Source: Prolixibacteraceae bacterium (lineage in GTDB: Bacteria; Bacteroidota; Bacteroidia; Bacteroidales; Prolixibacteraceae). Taken from it: DNA of 58,553 nucleotides. Shown in pieces: positions 7,588-17,131 of this stretch. The notes beneath the pieces are model-generated. The model worked only from the letters and a program-made list of their open reading frames with translations. It searched no databases and was not told the DNA's origin. Positions within the stretch are counted from its first letter, which is position 1. Every line of letters begins with the position of its first letter. The DNA is taken from assembly GCA_023229575.1 (NCBI GenBank), contig JALNYZ010000024.1, forward strand, positions 1 to 58,553. The letters run 5' to 3'. A program made the position numbers and the translations under genes.

Positions 7588-9036
7588 TTATCTTGGCTCT
7601 GCATCTCCAAGTTTCGTCATGGCACATCGGAAACCAATGTCGTTGGTCGACTTCCTTTCGTCCATATACCTCCTGGTACCCGGACTCAGCCAATAAGGCC
7701 TGTCTTTCCAGCTGCCGCCTTTGTACACCCTCGTCTGATCCGAAATCCTGGGTACATAATTCCCTTTTAGATTGGGATACATGGCATTGGTACTGATACC
7801 GCTTTTGATCGAATCATCTTTGTTTTTCCAAAGACTCTCATCAATATTGGATTGAAAATCACCATCCTTAAAATTGGTAAAATTGGCAACTGTATCCTTA
7901 ACCATTTCACCATACTGATTGCGCACAAAATTACCGGTTGAATCCTTCTTGAAATTGGTATATACACTTCCGCGAAGTGGTTGAAATTCATTGAATTCCT
8001 GGAAAGAGGTAGGCCGATATACGTCCTGTACCCATTCATTCACATTTCCTGCCATGCAATAGAGTCCCAGATCGTTGGGTTCAAATGATTTCACAGGAGC
8101 AGTGATCTCAAAACCATCGTTCAAAGTACCGGCAACACCCATGTAGTCGCCGCGTCCCCTTACACTGTTGGCCTTGAACAAGCCTCGGGTCTGCTTGACC
8201 GTTGAACGGATATGGCTGCCATTCCAGGGATATATACGGCGGTCGGTAATAACTTCTTCATCCGTATTTCCAATCAGCGCTACTGCAGCATATTCCCATT
8301 CTGCTTCGGTAGGAAGACGATACCTGGGAAGTACAATCCCATCCGACATGCTGGTCCTTCTGGTCGCACCATCTTTCCCCAAATTCTTCAAGGGTTTTTT
8401 GCCGTCTGTCCCATTGTAAAGACCGTTAAGGTAACTGTCTGATGTGAAGGTGTTTTGTCCGCTTTGTTTGGTGTCTTCAGCAAGGATACGGTCATTGATC
8501 AGAATTCTTTCGTTGACCCTGTCTGTTCTCCATTTGCAATAATTGTTAGCTTGTACCCAGCTTAGTCCGACAACGGGGTATTCCGAGTAGGCAGCATGTC
8601 GTAAATAGTTCTCGAGAAAAGGTTCATTGAATGCCATCTCATTTCTCCAAACGAGCGTGTCGGGTAGAGCGGCCTTGTATACCTCGGGATTGTCGGGATA
8701 AACTCTTTGTAACCAATAGAGATACTCGCGCCAGTCGATATTGCGTACTTCCGTCTCATCCATGTAGAAGGAGGCTACGGTTACGCGGCGCGGCGCATTG
8801 TTGTAATCAAAAATGACATCCTGTTCAACACGGCCCATCGGGAAGGTCCCTCCCTGAACATAAACCAGTCCGGGCCCGGTCTCCTGCGAATAGTTGGCAT
8901 TGTATTCAAATCCGCCGTTTTTGGGATTGTTATAGCTCCAACCTGTCGTGGAAGAGTTAGACTTTTTGGTTGGCAATAGATTGCATGACGCCACTAAAAG
9001 GCTTGTAGATAACAATATAATAGCATTTAGCTTCAT
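7588..9036 (-). CDS. gldJ: gliding-motility lipoprotein GldJ
   Basis: A 482-residue lipoprotein with lipobox LLVASC (Cys18). The rest is a formylglycine-generating-enzyme/sulfatase-modifying type fold: YVQGGTFPMG, FYMDETEVRN, YPVVGLSWVQANNYCKW, RLPTEAEWEYAA, GNVNEWVQD and the C-terminal GFRCAMTK. This arrangement is that of GldJ, required for gliding and for stability of the type IX secretion machinery in Flavobacterium. It is transcribed away from porU, the gene for the T9SS sortase, a neighbourhood widely kept in Bacteroidota. Family assignment is firm; function is by homology. Confidence 0.92.
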   Translation of the reverse strand: MKLNAIILLSTSLLVASCNLLPTKKSNSSTTGWSYNNPKNGGFEYNANYSQETGPGLVYVQGGTFPMGRVEQDVIFDYNNAPRRVTVASFYMDETEVRNIDWREYLYWLQRVYPDNPEVYKAALPDTLVWRNEMAFNEPFLENYLRHAAYSEYPVVGLSWVQANNYCKWRTDRVNERILINDRILAEDTKQSGQNTFTSDSYLNGLYNGTDGKKPLKNLGKDGATRRTSMSDGIVLPRYRLPTEAEWEYAAVALIGNTDEEVITDRRIYPWNGSHIRSTVKQTRGLFKANSVRGRGDYMGVAGTLNDGFEITAPVKSFEPNDLGLYCMAGNVNEWVQDVYRPTSFQEFNEFQPLRGSVYTNFKKDSTGNFVRNQYGEMVKDTVANFTNFKDGDFQSNIDESLWKNKDDSIKSGISTNAMYPNLKGNYVPRISDQTRVYKGGSWKDRPYWLSPGTRRYMDERKSTNDIGFRCAMTKLGDAEPR

Positions 9037-9127
9037 GTGTAAATATTTTTTTATTGGTTATATGTCACGTTTTTCAATTCCTTGCTTATTTTGAAAGTTA
9101 TTGATCAAAAAAGTCACATATAATTCG

Positions 9128-9135
9128 CAAAGTTA
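9128..9135 (-). promoter_or_regulatory. candidate gldJ -7 box (TAACTTTG)
   Basis: On the minus strand TAACTTTG fits TAnnTTTG and lies 91 nt before the gldJ ATG. No convincing -33 element was found. The 9037-9396 gap otherwise holds only AT-rich DNA and the porU promoter candidate. Confidence 0.45.
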
Positions 9136-9292
9136 TATCCCTGAAAAAATCTTTACCCGATATTTATTTGGTCCCTATTATTGGAAAATTTTACAATACC
9201 CAAGAATTAACGATAGCCACAAATATATTGCAAAATAATGAAAACTGTATTTATTTTTCAACAATGAAGTTCACTATGCACATCGATTTTTT

Positions 9293-9300
9293 TAATTTTG
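9293..9300 (+). promoter_or_regulatory. candidate porU -7 box (TAATTTTG)
   Basis: TAATTTTG fits the Bacteroidota -7 consensus and is 96 nt before the chosen porU ATG (9397). A transcript from here would make the upstream in-frame ATG at 9298 unusable, which supports the internal start. Confidence 0.4.
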
Positions 9301-9396
9301 TTCAACAGTTACGGGATAAAAAAGCATTTGTTGTTTTTTTTTATGGGTTATCTGCTTTTATGGATGATCCCGTCTCCAAAAAATCTGCCGGTAAAA

Positions 9397-12300
9397 ATGT
9401 TCAATCGTCTCTATTATAGCCTACTATTCGTTTTTTTCGCTTTAATTTTTTGCCATACAGGGTTGGCACAGTCTGTTGCGCCCAATTCCCTCTTCGCAAG
9501 CGGAAAATGGGTAAAAATTGAAACTTCTGCAACTGGAATCCACAAAATTTACTATTCATGGTTGAAAAATAGTGGATTTTTGCATCCCGAAAACGTCAAA
9601 ATCTTTGGAAGCAGGAACGAAATGATGTCGGGACAGAATGAGGTTTCGTCAGAAAATAGCCCAGTGGAGGTTCCATTGCTTCGATTCAAAGAAGCCCAAG
9701 GGGAAGAGTCACTGCTATTCTACGTTCAGGGTCCGGTTAATTGGGTGCTTGAACAAGCCACAGGTCAATACCATCCTGTTAGAAATCAACCGGCCCGCGG
9801 ATTTTCCTATTTCTTTCTAACGGAGCATGCGCGGGAGGATCTTTCGTTATCCTTATCAAAGCCACCAATAGGATATCCTGATTTTCAATGTGATGATTTT
9901 GATGCCTTTGAATTGTGGGAGGAGGAAAATTTGAATTTGCTTGAATCAGGATCAAGATGGTTCACAGCTTTACTGGCTGGAGGAAATGTATTATCCAGAA
10001 GTTTTACATTTCAAGACCGTGTGGAAACTGAGCCAATTAATCTTAATGTTTATGCCGCCGGCAAAAGTACATCTTCCACCCGGATGGAGGTGACCGCCAA
10101 TGGAACGGGCATGGGAGCCATAAGGTTTAATCCAGTTCAAAATTCTCCTGTGTCTGATTTTGCTACTATAGATTCTTTGAAAATATCGAGGACTTTGGCA
10201 GGGGCAAGTGTCATCCTGTCAGTTAGATATAGTGGAGTTGGCTCCGATCAGTGCTGGTTGGATTATGCCACATTGCAGTTCAGGAGAACCCTTCAATATA
10301 GGGGTATACCACTGCTTTTCCGTGATTGTAGGACGATCGGTAAGGATAAAGTTGTTGAATTTCAGATCAAAGGGGCAAGCAGTATGCTCCAGCTTTGGGA
10401 GGTTACCAATCCGCTTTCTCCGGTTCAGCATAGCTTTCAATTTGCCAACGGACTATTGACATTCAGGATCAACAGTGATTCCCTGCGTAGTTTTATCCTG
10501 TTTGATCCTCAAAATAAATACCCGGAAGTAACCAAAACGGAAGAGATAAGAAATTTTGACATCCTTCATGTTGCTACCCCCCAGTTTTTGATTTTAACCC
10601 CGGTGGACTTTCTGGATCAGGCCATGCGGCTGGCCCGGTTCCACCAGGCAAAGGATAACATGAACGTAAAAGTTGTTACCGTTGAAGAGCTGTTCAACGG
10701 ATTAGCCGGTGGTTACAAGGATGTTGCAGCATTGAGGAATTATGTCATCCACCTCTACCGGCAAGGTGGTGGTTCAATTGGGCCGGGGCTTAAATATTTA
10801 TTACTTTTTGGTAAAGGCACCTGCGATCCGGTACACAAGAGTGGCGACGATAATCCCAATTGGATTCCGACGCGGCAGTCGTTGAATTCGCTCAATGAGG
10901 TTGGGTCCTATGTATCGGATGATTTTTTCGGACAACTGGAAAGCTTTCCTGTCGGTTATAATGGAACCCTGAACATGAACATTGGAGTCGGGAGGATTCC
11001 TGCAAGTACGTTTGCGGAAGCAACCCTTGCTGTCGATAAAATCATCCATTACCATGAAGCCGGAACTTTGGGCGATTGGCGCAACAACATCCTCTTTATT
11101 GCGGATGACGAAGACAACAACCTGCATGTCAACGATTCTGAAAATTTGGCTTTGGCACAGGCCCGGAATAACCCAGAATACAATGGATCAAAGATCTATT
11201 TTGATGCTTATCCTGAAATCCATACACCAGAACAGCGTTATCCTGGTGTTACGGAGGCAATTCGTCGTTCTGTGCAGACCGGTGACCTGATTGTCAATTA
11301 TGTCGGCCATGCGAGCGAGGACGGATTGGCACATGAGAGGGTATTAACGGTGAACGACATTGGCGGCTGGTCAAACAAAGACCGACTTCCACTCTTTGTA
11401 ACGGCCACCTGTGAGTTCAGCAGATGGGATATGCGGGTGAAACGGTCCGCCGGGGAACATCTTCTATTTCACCCTGCAGGAGGGGCCATCGCTTTGCTGT
11501 CAGCAACCAGGCTGGTCTATTCGGCCTCCAATTTTGAGATCAACAAGAGTTTTTTTAGTCACGTTTTCAATAGGGACGGACAGGGAGACCATTTGCGGTT
11601 AGGCGATATCATGCTGTTGGTAAAAAATGAAAACGGAGGAACAATAAATACCGCCAAATTTTGTCTGCTTGGCGATCCGGCCATGCGCCTCAGTTATCCG
11701 GAACAGCAATGTGTAAATGTGGAAATCAACCATCAATCGGTAGAACAGTTCAGCGGTGTTCTCTCTCCGCTAAGCCAGGTTACCATTTCTGGTGAAATTG
11801 AGGATAGAAGCGGTTCCAAAATAGGGTCACTCAGCGGTAACCTGTCCATTCAGGTGTTTGACCAGCCTTCAACGAAAACCACTTTGGGCAATGGAGGACA
11901 ACAACCGTTCACCTATAAAGTACAAGAGAATATTTTGTTCAACGGTGCTGTAACAGTAAAAAACGGATTATTTAACTACTCATTTGTTGTCCCGAAGGAT
12001 GTGAACTTCTACAAAGACCCGGGTCTGATCCGATACTATTTCGAAAACGAAGAGACCGATGGCAATGGATCATTTGACAATATTCATTTCAATGGAACAG
12101 CGCTTATAACCTCTTCTGACAACAAAGGCCCGGATATTCGTCTTTATCTGGAAAACGGGAAATTTGCTGATGGCGGTACTGTTTCTGCCAATCCATTGTT
12201 GTTGGTTTACCTGAGCGATGAAAGTGGCATCAACAGTACGGGATATGGGATTGGCCACGATATCACACTCGAAATAGATGGACAACATGCAGATCCACTG

Positions 12301-12771
12301 ATTTTGAACAATTATTTCAGGGCAGATACTTCCACCTGGAAAACCGGAACAATCATTTGTCCATTGACTATTCCCGGCAATGGCGCGCATACATTGACAT
12401 TAAAGGCTTGGGACAGTGCGAATAACTCCTCGTCCTTGACAGTCCGGTTTTTTATCAGCAAGGAGATGGTGATTCGTGAAATGTACAATTTCCCCAATCC
12501 TTTTTCGGATCAGACCAGGTTTGTCATCGTGCAAAACCGATACGATGAACTCTTCACTGTGAATCTGGAGGTGATGGACCTGACCGGGAGAACCGTGTAC
12601 CAAAACAAACAAGTAGTCCCTTCCAGGGGATATGAAATCAATGATTTGTACTGGACTCCACAGGAGATGAATCAACAGCCCGGATATGGCGTATATGTCT
12701 ACCGGATGACCCTTATCGGGCAGGATGGCAAACAAGTTTCAAAATCAGGGAGGTTTGTTAGGAATAAATAA
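9397..12771 (+). CDS. porU: type IX secretion system sortase PorU
   Basis: PorU is the outer-membrane C25 (gingipain-like) cysteine protease that removes C-terminal sorting domains from T9SS cargo and attaches the cargo to the cell surface. The 1124-residue protein has a signal peptide (MFNRLYY...HTGLAQS), a beta-rich N-terminal region, and a C25 domain with catalytic His638 in VNYVGHASEDG and Cys672 in TATCEFSR. It ends in an Ig-like region with the typical YNFPNPFSDQT motif. The frame opens at 9298, but the ATG at 9397 begins the signal peptide directly. It is divergent from gldJ. The stop codon's last base begins element B. Confidence 0.93.
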   Translation: MFNRLYYSLLFVFFALIFCHTGLAQSVAPNSLFASGKWVKIETSATGIHKIYYSWLKNSGFLHPENVKIFGSRNEMMSGQNEVSSENSPVEVPLLRFKEAQGEESLLFYVQGPVNWVLEQATGQYHPVRNQPARGFSYFFLTEHAREDLSLSLSKPPIGYPDFQCDDFDAFELWEEENLNLLESGSRWFTALLAGGNVLSRSFTFQDRVETEPINLNVYAAGKSTSSTRMEVTANGTGMGAIRFNPVQNSPVSDFATIDSLKISRTLAGASVILSVRYSGVGSDQCWLDYATLQFRRTLQYRGIPLLFRDCRTIGKDKVVEFQIKGASSMLQLWEVTNPLSPVQHSFQFANGLLTFRINSDSLRSFILFDPQNKYPEVTKTEEIRNFDILHVATPQFLILTPVDFLDQAMRLARFHQAKDNMNVKVVTVEELFNGLAGGYKDVAALRNYVIHLYRQGGGSIGPGLKYLLLFGKGTCDPVHKSGDDNPNWIPTRQSLNSLNEVGSYVSDDFFGQLESFPVGYNGTLNMNIGVGRIPASTFAEATLAVDKIIHYHEAGTLGDWRNNILFIADDEDNNLHVNDSENLALAQARNNPEYNGSKIYFDAYPEIHTPEQRYPGVTEAIRRSVQTGDLIVNYVGHASEDGLAHERVLTVNDIGGWSNKDRLPLFVTATCEFSRWDMRVKRSAGEHLLFHPAGGAIALLSATRLVYSASNFEINKSFFSHVFNRDGQGDHLRLGDIMLLVKNENGGTINTAKFCLLGDPAMRLSYPEQQCVNVEINHQSVEQFSGVLSPLSQVTISGEIEDRSGSKIGSLSGNLSIQVFDQPSTKTTLGNGGQQPFTYKVQENILFNGAVTVKNGLFNYSFVVPKDVNFYKDPGLIRYYFENEETDGNGSFDNIHFNGTALITSSDNKGPDIRLYLENGKFADGGTVSANPLLLVYLSDESGINSTGYGIGHDITLEIDGQHADPLILNNYFRADTSTWKTGTIICPLTIPGNGAHTLTLKAWDSANNSSSLTVRFFISKEMVIREMYNFPNPFSDQTRFVIVQNRYDELFTVNLEVMDLTGRTVYQNKQVVPSRGYEINDLYWTPQEMNQQPGYGVYVYRMTLIGQDGKQVSKSGRFVRNK

Positions 12772-12887
12772 GTGCCTAAAGTGCCTATAGTGAACTAAAG
12801 TGACTAAAGTACTTGTAGCTTCAGAACGATAATGTAACTTTACCCTAACTTTAGTCACTCTAGTCACTTTAGTTCACTATAGGCACT
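12771..12887. repeat. inverted-repeat element B (9-bp-period arms, no gene)
   Basis: The left arm runs from the final base of the porU stop: AGTGCCTAA, AGTGCCTAT, AGTGAACTAA, AGTGACTAA, AGT. The right arm (12850-12887) repeats these units inverted. The longest perfect pair is 27 bp (12780-12806 with 12861-12887). The units are nearly those of element A (39315-39880), which carries a four-helix-bundle gene, so B looks like a gene-less relative. It fills almost the whole space between porU and ispF. Confidence 0.85.
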
Positions 12888-12896
12888 TCTTGGAAA

Positions 12897-13379
12897 ATGA
12901 ACATCCGCATTGGTCTTGGTTACGACGTCCATCAGTTGGCAGAGGGTGAAGAGCTCTGGCTTGGAGGGATTCTGGTACCCCACGAAAAGGGCACTGTTGC
13001 CCATTCCGACGGGGATGTGCTCCTTCACGCCATTTGTGATGCACTGTTGGGCGCCGTCGGACTGAGGGACATCGGCTATCACTTTCCGGACACGGATCCG
13101 GCATTCAAAAATATTGACAGCAAAAAATTGCTGGCAGAGGTGTACCGACTGGTCAAAGAAAAGGGCTATCGGCTGGTGAACCTGGATGCTACAATCTCCG
13201 CACAGCGTCCAAAGTTGAAGGATTTTATTCCCAATATGGAGGATGTCATCGCGGGGATTCTTGAGGGACTGAACGATCAGGTAAACATCAAAGCTACCAC
13301 TACTGAGAAATTGGGGTTCGAAGGAAGGGAAGAGGGAATTTCTGTTCAGGCAGTGGTGTTGGTTCAGAAAATCAATTAA
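12897..13379 (+). CDS. ispF: 2-C-methyl-D-erythritol 2,4-cyclodiphosphate synthase
   Basis: IspF forms the cyclic diphosphate intermediate of the MEP isoprenoid pathway. The 160-residue length is standard. The Zn ligands are all present: Asp10 and His12 in GYDVHQL and His44 in VLLHAICDAL. Further family segments are AHSDGD, GDIGYHFPDTD-type (here RDIGYHFPDTD), AQRPKL and TTTEKLGF at the CDP-binding end. The start lies 9 bp after inverted-repeat element B. No partner MEP gene is in the window. Confidence 0.95.
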   Translation: MNIRIGLGYDVHQLAEGEELWLGGILVPHEKGTVAHSDGDVLLHAICDALLGAVGLRDIGYHFPDTDPAFKNIDSKKLLAEVYRLVKEKGYRLVNLDATISAQRPKLKDFIPNMEDVIAGILEGLNDQVNIKATTTEKLGFEGREEGISVQAVVLVQKIN

Positions 13380-13489
13380 TTGTTAATAATAGGTTAAACA
13401 ATTCCGTATAACCCAAATACCACTAGAATCCGGAATTTAGTATGTAATTTCACATTGATAATTTAGACTAATCAAAAAAAACAATAGTT

Positions 13490-14083
13490 ATGAGCAAAAC
13501 AGCATGGATTGTAATTGGAGTCATTGTATTGGCCCTGTTTTTCGGAATTAGTTGGGGCATTAAAACAGGTAACAACATGGTATCCATGGAAGAGGGCGTC
13601 TCCTCGGCCTGGTCTCAGGTAGAAAACGTGTACCAACGTCGTGCAGATCTGATCCCGAATCTGGTCAGTACAGTAAAGGGTTATGCAGCCCATGAAAATG
13701 AGACATTGACAGCGGTGGTCGAAGCGAGGGCCAAAGCTACTTCCGTTACCGTGGATCCAACGAAATTGAATGCGGCATCCATACAGCAATTTCAACAGGC
13801 CCAGGGTGGTTTGTCTTCAGCTTTATCAAGACTGATGGTTGTTGTGGAAAAATATCCCGATCTAAAAGCCAACGAGAATTTCCTGAACTTACAGGCGCAA
13901 CTCGAAGGGACAGAAAACAGGATAACCGTTGAACGTCAGAAATTCAACCAATCGGCGCAGGCTTTTAACACCTATATCCGGTTGTTCCCACAGAACATGA
14001 TCGCATCAATGCGCAATTTTGAGAAAAAGGCCTACTTCGAAGCAGAAAAGGGCGCAGCAAAAGCGCCAAAGGTCCAATTCTAG
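13490..14083 (+). CDS. lemA: LemA family protein
   Basis: A 197-residue protein with one N-terminal membrane helix (residues 5-23) and then a long helical domain outside or inside the membrane. VSSAWSQVENVYQRRADLIPNLV and RLMVVVEKYPDLKAN are the LemA hallmarks, the first spanning residues 38-60. The role of LemA is not established; it is often found with TPM-domain proteins, and two such genes follow directly here (14203 and 14644), making a likely three-gene operon. Confidence 0.92.
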   Translation: MSKTAWIVIGVIVLALFFGISWGIKTGNNMVSMEEGVSSAWSQVENVYQRRADLIPNLVSTVKGYAAHENETLTAVVEARAKATSVTVDPTKLNAASIQQFQQAQGGLSSALSRLMVVVEKYPDLKANENFLNLQAQLEGTENRITVERQKFNQSAQAFNTYIRLFPQNMIASMRNFEKKAYFEAEKGAAKAPKVQF

Positions 14084-14202
14084 TTGCCACTGGGATGGTT
14101 CCAGATTAAAACCTGAATGATTAAATGCGGCAATCATTTGTAATCTGTAATTTTTAATTTTAATCCAATTATTCCGATTAATCCAATTAATCCAAATCCA
14201 GG

Positions 14203-14640
14203 ATGAGTAGCAATAAATTTCTCTCCAAAGAGGATGAACTGTTGGTAGTTCAGGCTATTCAGTCAGCCGAGCACCAAACCAGCGGGGAGATTCGCGTTCA
14301 TATCGAATCTGTCTGCAAGGGCAAAGTACTTGACAGGGCCGCCTGGTTGTTCAAATCACTGAAAATGCACGAAACGGCGCAAAGGAATGGAGTGCTGATC
14401 TATCTCTCGACCAAAGACCGAAAATTTGCCATTATAGGCGATGCAGGAATCAATAAAGTCGTTCCAGCCGGATTTTGGAACGATGTGAAAGAGCTGATGA
14501 TCAGTAATTTTTCCAACGGGAATCTGACTGAAGGATTTGTATTGGGGATCGGTAAAGTAGGAGAGAAGCTGAAAGAGTTTTTCCCATACCAAAAAGAAGA
14601 TGTTAATGAACTTCCCGACGAAATAACATATGGTAAATAG
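14203..14640 (+). CDS. TPM-domain protein (cytosolic, short)
   Basis: A 145-residue protein without a signal peptide that is almost all TPM domain: EDELLVVQAIQSAEHQTSGEIRVHIE, then NGVLIYLSTKDRKFAIIGD and FSNGNLTEGFVLGIGKVGEKL. TPM domains occur in plant thylakoid PSII-repair phosphatase TLP18.3 and in bacterial YgcG proteins; enzymatic activity of this short form is unproven. It is 119 bp after lemA and 3 bp before the secreted TPM gene. The upstream gap has ATTAATCCA-type 9-bp direct repeats (about 14168-14200) directly before the ATG. Confidence 0.85.
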   Translation: MSSNKFLSKEDELLVVQAIQSAEHQTSGEIRVHIESVCKGKVLDRAAWLFKSLKMHETAQRNGVLIYLSTKDRKFAIIGDAGINKVVPAGFWNDVKELMISNFSNGNLTEGFVLGIGKVGEKLKEFFPYQKEDVNELPDEITYGK

Positions 14641-14643
14641 ACA

Positions 14644-15471
14644 ATGAGAAAATCATTTCACAGGATTCCAGTTATTAAAATATTACTAGGCGTAGTCCTG
14701 TTTTTCATTTTTGCAACGGTCCATGCTGCCGATGAGTTTCCTGAACGTCCAGAACCTCCGCGTCTGGTCAATGATTTTGCAGGAATACTCTCCGGAGCTC
14801 AGACTGCCAGTCTGGAAAGTAAGTTGGATGCATTCAACCGGCGCACCTCCACACAGATTGCCATTGTCATTGTCAAAGATATTTTTGGGTATGACAAGGG
14901 AGATTACACTTTCAAACTTGCTGAAAAATGGGGTATTGGCCAAAAGGGCAAAAACAATGGTATACTTATCATGGTAAAGCCCAAATCCGGCAATGGAGAG
15001 ACTGGAAAAGTGTTTATTGCAGTCGGATATGGATTGGAAGGTGCAGTTCCTGATATTACAGCCCGCAAGACAATCATTTCCGCAGAAATGATGCCAAGCT
15101 TCAAGTCAAATGATTATTATACCGGCCTCGACCGGGCTACATCGGTCCTTATGAAATTGACAGCTGGGGAGTTTACTGCCGATCAATACGACGAGGAAGT
15201 GGCCAAACACCCGGTATTTCCTGGTTTCGCAATTTTGCTGGTTATCTTTCTGGTTTTCATGCTATTTAACCGAAACCGCTATCGCAGCGTAGGAGCCGAT
15301 GGAAGTGCCGGAAGTTTGCTGGGATCTCTCTGGCTACTGAGTATGCTTGGAGGCAGGGGCGGCGGCGGTTCCTGGAACGATTTCTCGGGTGGAGGCGGTG
15401 GTGATTCCGGCGGCTTCGGCGGATTTGGCGGCGGCAGCTTTGGTGGCGGCGGCGCCGGGGGTGAGTGGTAG
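14644..15471 (+). CDS. secreted/membrane TPM-domain protein, YgcG type
   Basis: A 275-residue protein with an N-terminal signal sequence ending at HAADEFPERP, a TPM domain (residues about 38-165: LVNDFAGILSGAQ, TSTQIAIVIVKD, GKNNGILIMVKP, GYGLEGAVPD), one membrane helix (about 195-212) and a Gly-rich tail of repeated GGGGG and GGFGGGS ending GGEW. This is the YgcG layout: the domain faces outward on one membrane anchor. It follows the short TPM gene by 3 bp, in the lemA operon. The glycine tail produces a proline-rich shadow frame on the other strand. Confidence 0.9.
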   Translation: MRKSFHRIPVIKILLGVVLFFIFATVHAADEFPERPEPPRLVNDFAGILSGAQTASLESKLDAFNRRTSTQIAIVIVKDIFGYDKGDYTFKLAEKWGIGQKGKNNGILIMVKPKSGNGETGKVFIAVGYGLEGAVPDITARKTIISAEMMPSFKSNDYYTGLDRATSVLMKLTAGEFTADQYDEEVAKHPVFPGFAILLVIFLVFMLFNRNRYRSVGADGSAGSLLGSLWLLSMLGGRGGGGSWNDFSGGGGGDSGGFGGFGGGSFGGGGAGGEW

Positions 15472-15484
15472 AACGAATTGATAT

Positions 15485-15511
15485 AAAAAAGGCCCGGAAG
15501 GGCTTTTTTTA
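15485..15511 (+). terminator. terminator of the lemA-TPM operon
   Basis: AAAAAAG-GCCC-GGAA-GGGC-TTTTTTT forms a short GC stem with a GGAA loop, extended by A/T pairs and ending in a T run, 13 bp after the YgcG-type stop. Confidence 0.8.
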
Positions 15512-15635
15512 TGTCAATTCTATTAGTAACTTGCATCGATTTAAACAATTACCTTACCTGAAGCGATTATTGTTGTGCTTACTTTAGTCGCATATTCCTT
15601 TGAAGAGTTTTGTCAAATATTTAAATGCATGGATA

Positions 15636-16997
15636 ATGCTATTCGATGTCGATAAACAAACGATAAAGGACTTGAATCTCTTCGAAGAGCGGGCGAATGT
15701 AAAATCCGTTTTTTCCGTTTACAATCGAACAGTAACGAAGGGTGGACGTGAATTGCTTAACAGATTATTTAGGACTCCTGTTTCAGATTTGGAATTTTTA
15801 CAAAGTCGCAAAGCGGAGATTAATTTCTTCTTTTTAAATAAATGCCTGTTAAAACTCAATTCGCGTCACATAGATTTTATTGAGCATTACCTAACCAACG
15901 ACAGGGTTCCACTTCGCAATAACTTTATCGATGCTACTTACAATGGATTAATGAATAAGCTTTCAGCTGACGGTAATTATTGGATTATCTCGAATGGAAT
16001 ATTTTATACGATTAGGTTGTTGATTGATCTTAAAGCGTTTTTATCAGAATCCGAAGATTTTTCTGTCCCCGCATCAATGGGAGAGGATCTTGATCGGCTA
16101 AAAAGCTTTATGGATCTTCATCCTGTTAAGAATTATCTGAATGCCCCTCCTGAAGACATTAAGGAGTTAACCTTCCTTCAAATCAACAATCTTGATCAAC
16201 TTTTGAGGGTAAGTAAAAAGAACGCTTTCAGGGAGGTGTTGAACATCGTTTATAAAATTGATGTACTACAGACTTTAAGCAGGATCATGAAAAGTGATGG
16301 TTATAGTTTATCCGAATATCTTCCAGGATCACAACCATCATTTGAAGTGATCGATGCTTTTAATCCTATTCTTCCCAAAGCAGTACCGAATAGTTTTACT
16401 TTTGGCCAGGGCTCTACTATCTGTTTTGTTACAGGCCCAAATATGGCTGGGAAATCGACCTTTTTGAAAACGATGGGATTAATGATTTACATCTCCCATC
16501 TGGGATTTCCTGTGCCGGCCAAAATATTGAAAACCACAGTTTTCGATGGCCTTTTTACGACGATCAATCTCGCCGACAATCTGAATTTAGGATACAGCCA
16601 TTTCTATTCTGAGGTACACAGGGTGAAGGATATGGTTGTAAAAATAAATACTAAAAAAAAACTGTTTGTTATTTTCGATGAGTTGTTTAGAGGTACAAAT
16701 GTCAAGGATGCCTACGATGCCACCTTAATGATTATCTCAGCCCTGGCAAAGATCCGGGGGAATTTCTTTTTCATTTCAACCCATATCTTGGAAGTGGCTG
16801 AAGAACTCCAACTTCAGAATTCAATAGTTTTCAATTGCTTCGAATCAGAACTTGATGATCAAACTCCGGTTTACGACTATAAGTTGAAGAAGGGCGTGTC
16901 GAAAGAGCGAATCGGAATATTCATCATCAAACAAGAGCGCATCGTAGAAATATTGGAGCAAATTGCTGAAAAGCAAACTCATTCAGTTACCCCTTAA
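15636..16997 (+). CDS. short MutS-family ATPase (no mismatch-binding domain)
   Basis: A 453-residue protein with only the MutS core and ATPase domains. The core begins with DVDKQTIKDLNLFEE and TVTKGGRELLNRLFR. The ATPase has Walker A GPNMAGKST (from residue 267), Walker B LFVIFDELFRGTN (Asp348-Glu349) and STHILEVAEEL. It lacks the N-terminal mismatch-recognition domain and the Smr nuclease of MutS2, so mismatch repair cannot be assumed. The open frame can begin at TTG 15600, but ATG 15636 fits the family better. It stands alone. The role is unknown; relatives are common in Bacteroidota. Confidence 0.85.
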   Translation: MLFDVDKQTIKDLNLFEERANVKSVFSVYNRTVTKGGRELLNRLFRTPVSDLEFLQSRKAEINFFFLNKCLLKLNSRHIDFIEHYLTNDRVPLRNNFIDATYNGLMNKLSADGNYWIISNGIFYTIRLLIDLKAFLSESEDFSVPASMGEDLDRLKSFMDLHPVKNYLNAPPEDIKELTFLQINNLDQLLRVSKKNAFREVLNIVYKIDVLQTLSRIMKSDGYSLSEYLPGSQPSFEVIDAFNPILPKAVPNSFTFGQGSTICFVTGPNMAGKSTFLKTMGLMIYISHLGFPVPAKILKTTVFDGLFTTINLADNLNLGYSHFYSEVHRVKDMVVKINTKKKLFVIFDELFRGTNVKDAYDATLMIISALAKIRGNFFFISTHILEVAEELQLQNSIVFNCFESELDDQTPVYDYKLKKGVSKERIGIFIIKQERIVEILEQIAEKQTHSVTP

Positions 16998-17079
16998 CTG
17001 TCGTTACTTTTAATTTGCTGTCTACACACCCATTTGGCTTTCCACTCTTTTTTCTGGTTTTTTTTTGGTATATTTATAG

Positions 17080-17091
17080 TAGCGGTAATTC
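17080..17091 (+). repeat. TAGCGGTAATTC motif, third copy
   Basis: This 12-mer is identical to the core of the 13-bp inverted repeats flanking the pentapeptide gene (29622-29634 and 31251-31263). Here it lies 41 bp upstream of the ORF6N start, with no inverted partner found after that gene. Confidence 0.6.
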
Positions 17092-17131
17092 ATAACAGCA
17101 AAATTGATGGATGAAATTCTTAAGTATTACC

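Noticed and set aside
7541..7693. N-terminal extension of MurF
   Set aside because: It would overlap the gldJ terminator and gldJ itself; homologous MurF proteins start at the ATG at 7540.
9298..9396. Upstream start for PorU
   Set aside because: The added 33 residues give a second hydrophobic stretch and the ATG lies inside the candidate -7 box; ATG 9397 gives a normal signal peptide.
15279..15548. Proline-rich open frame on the minus strand
   Set aside because: It is the reverse of the Gly-rich YgcG-type tail and runs through that operon's terminator.
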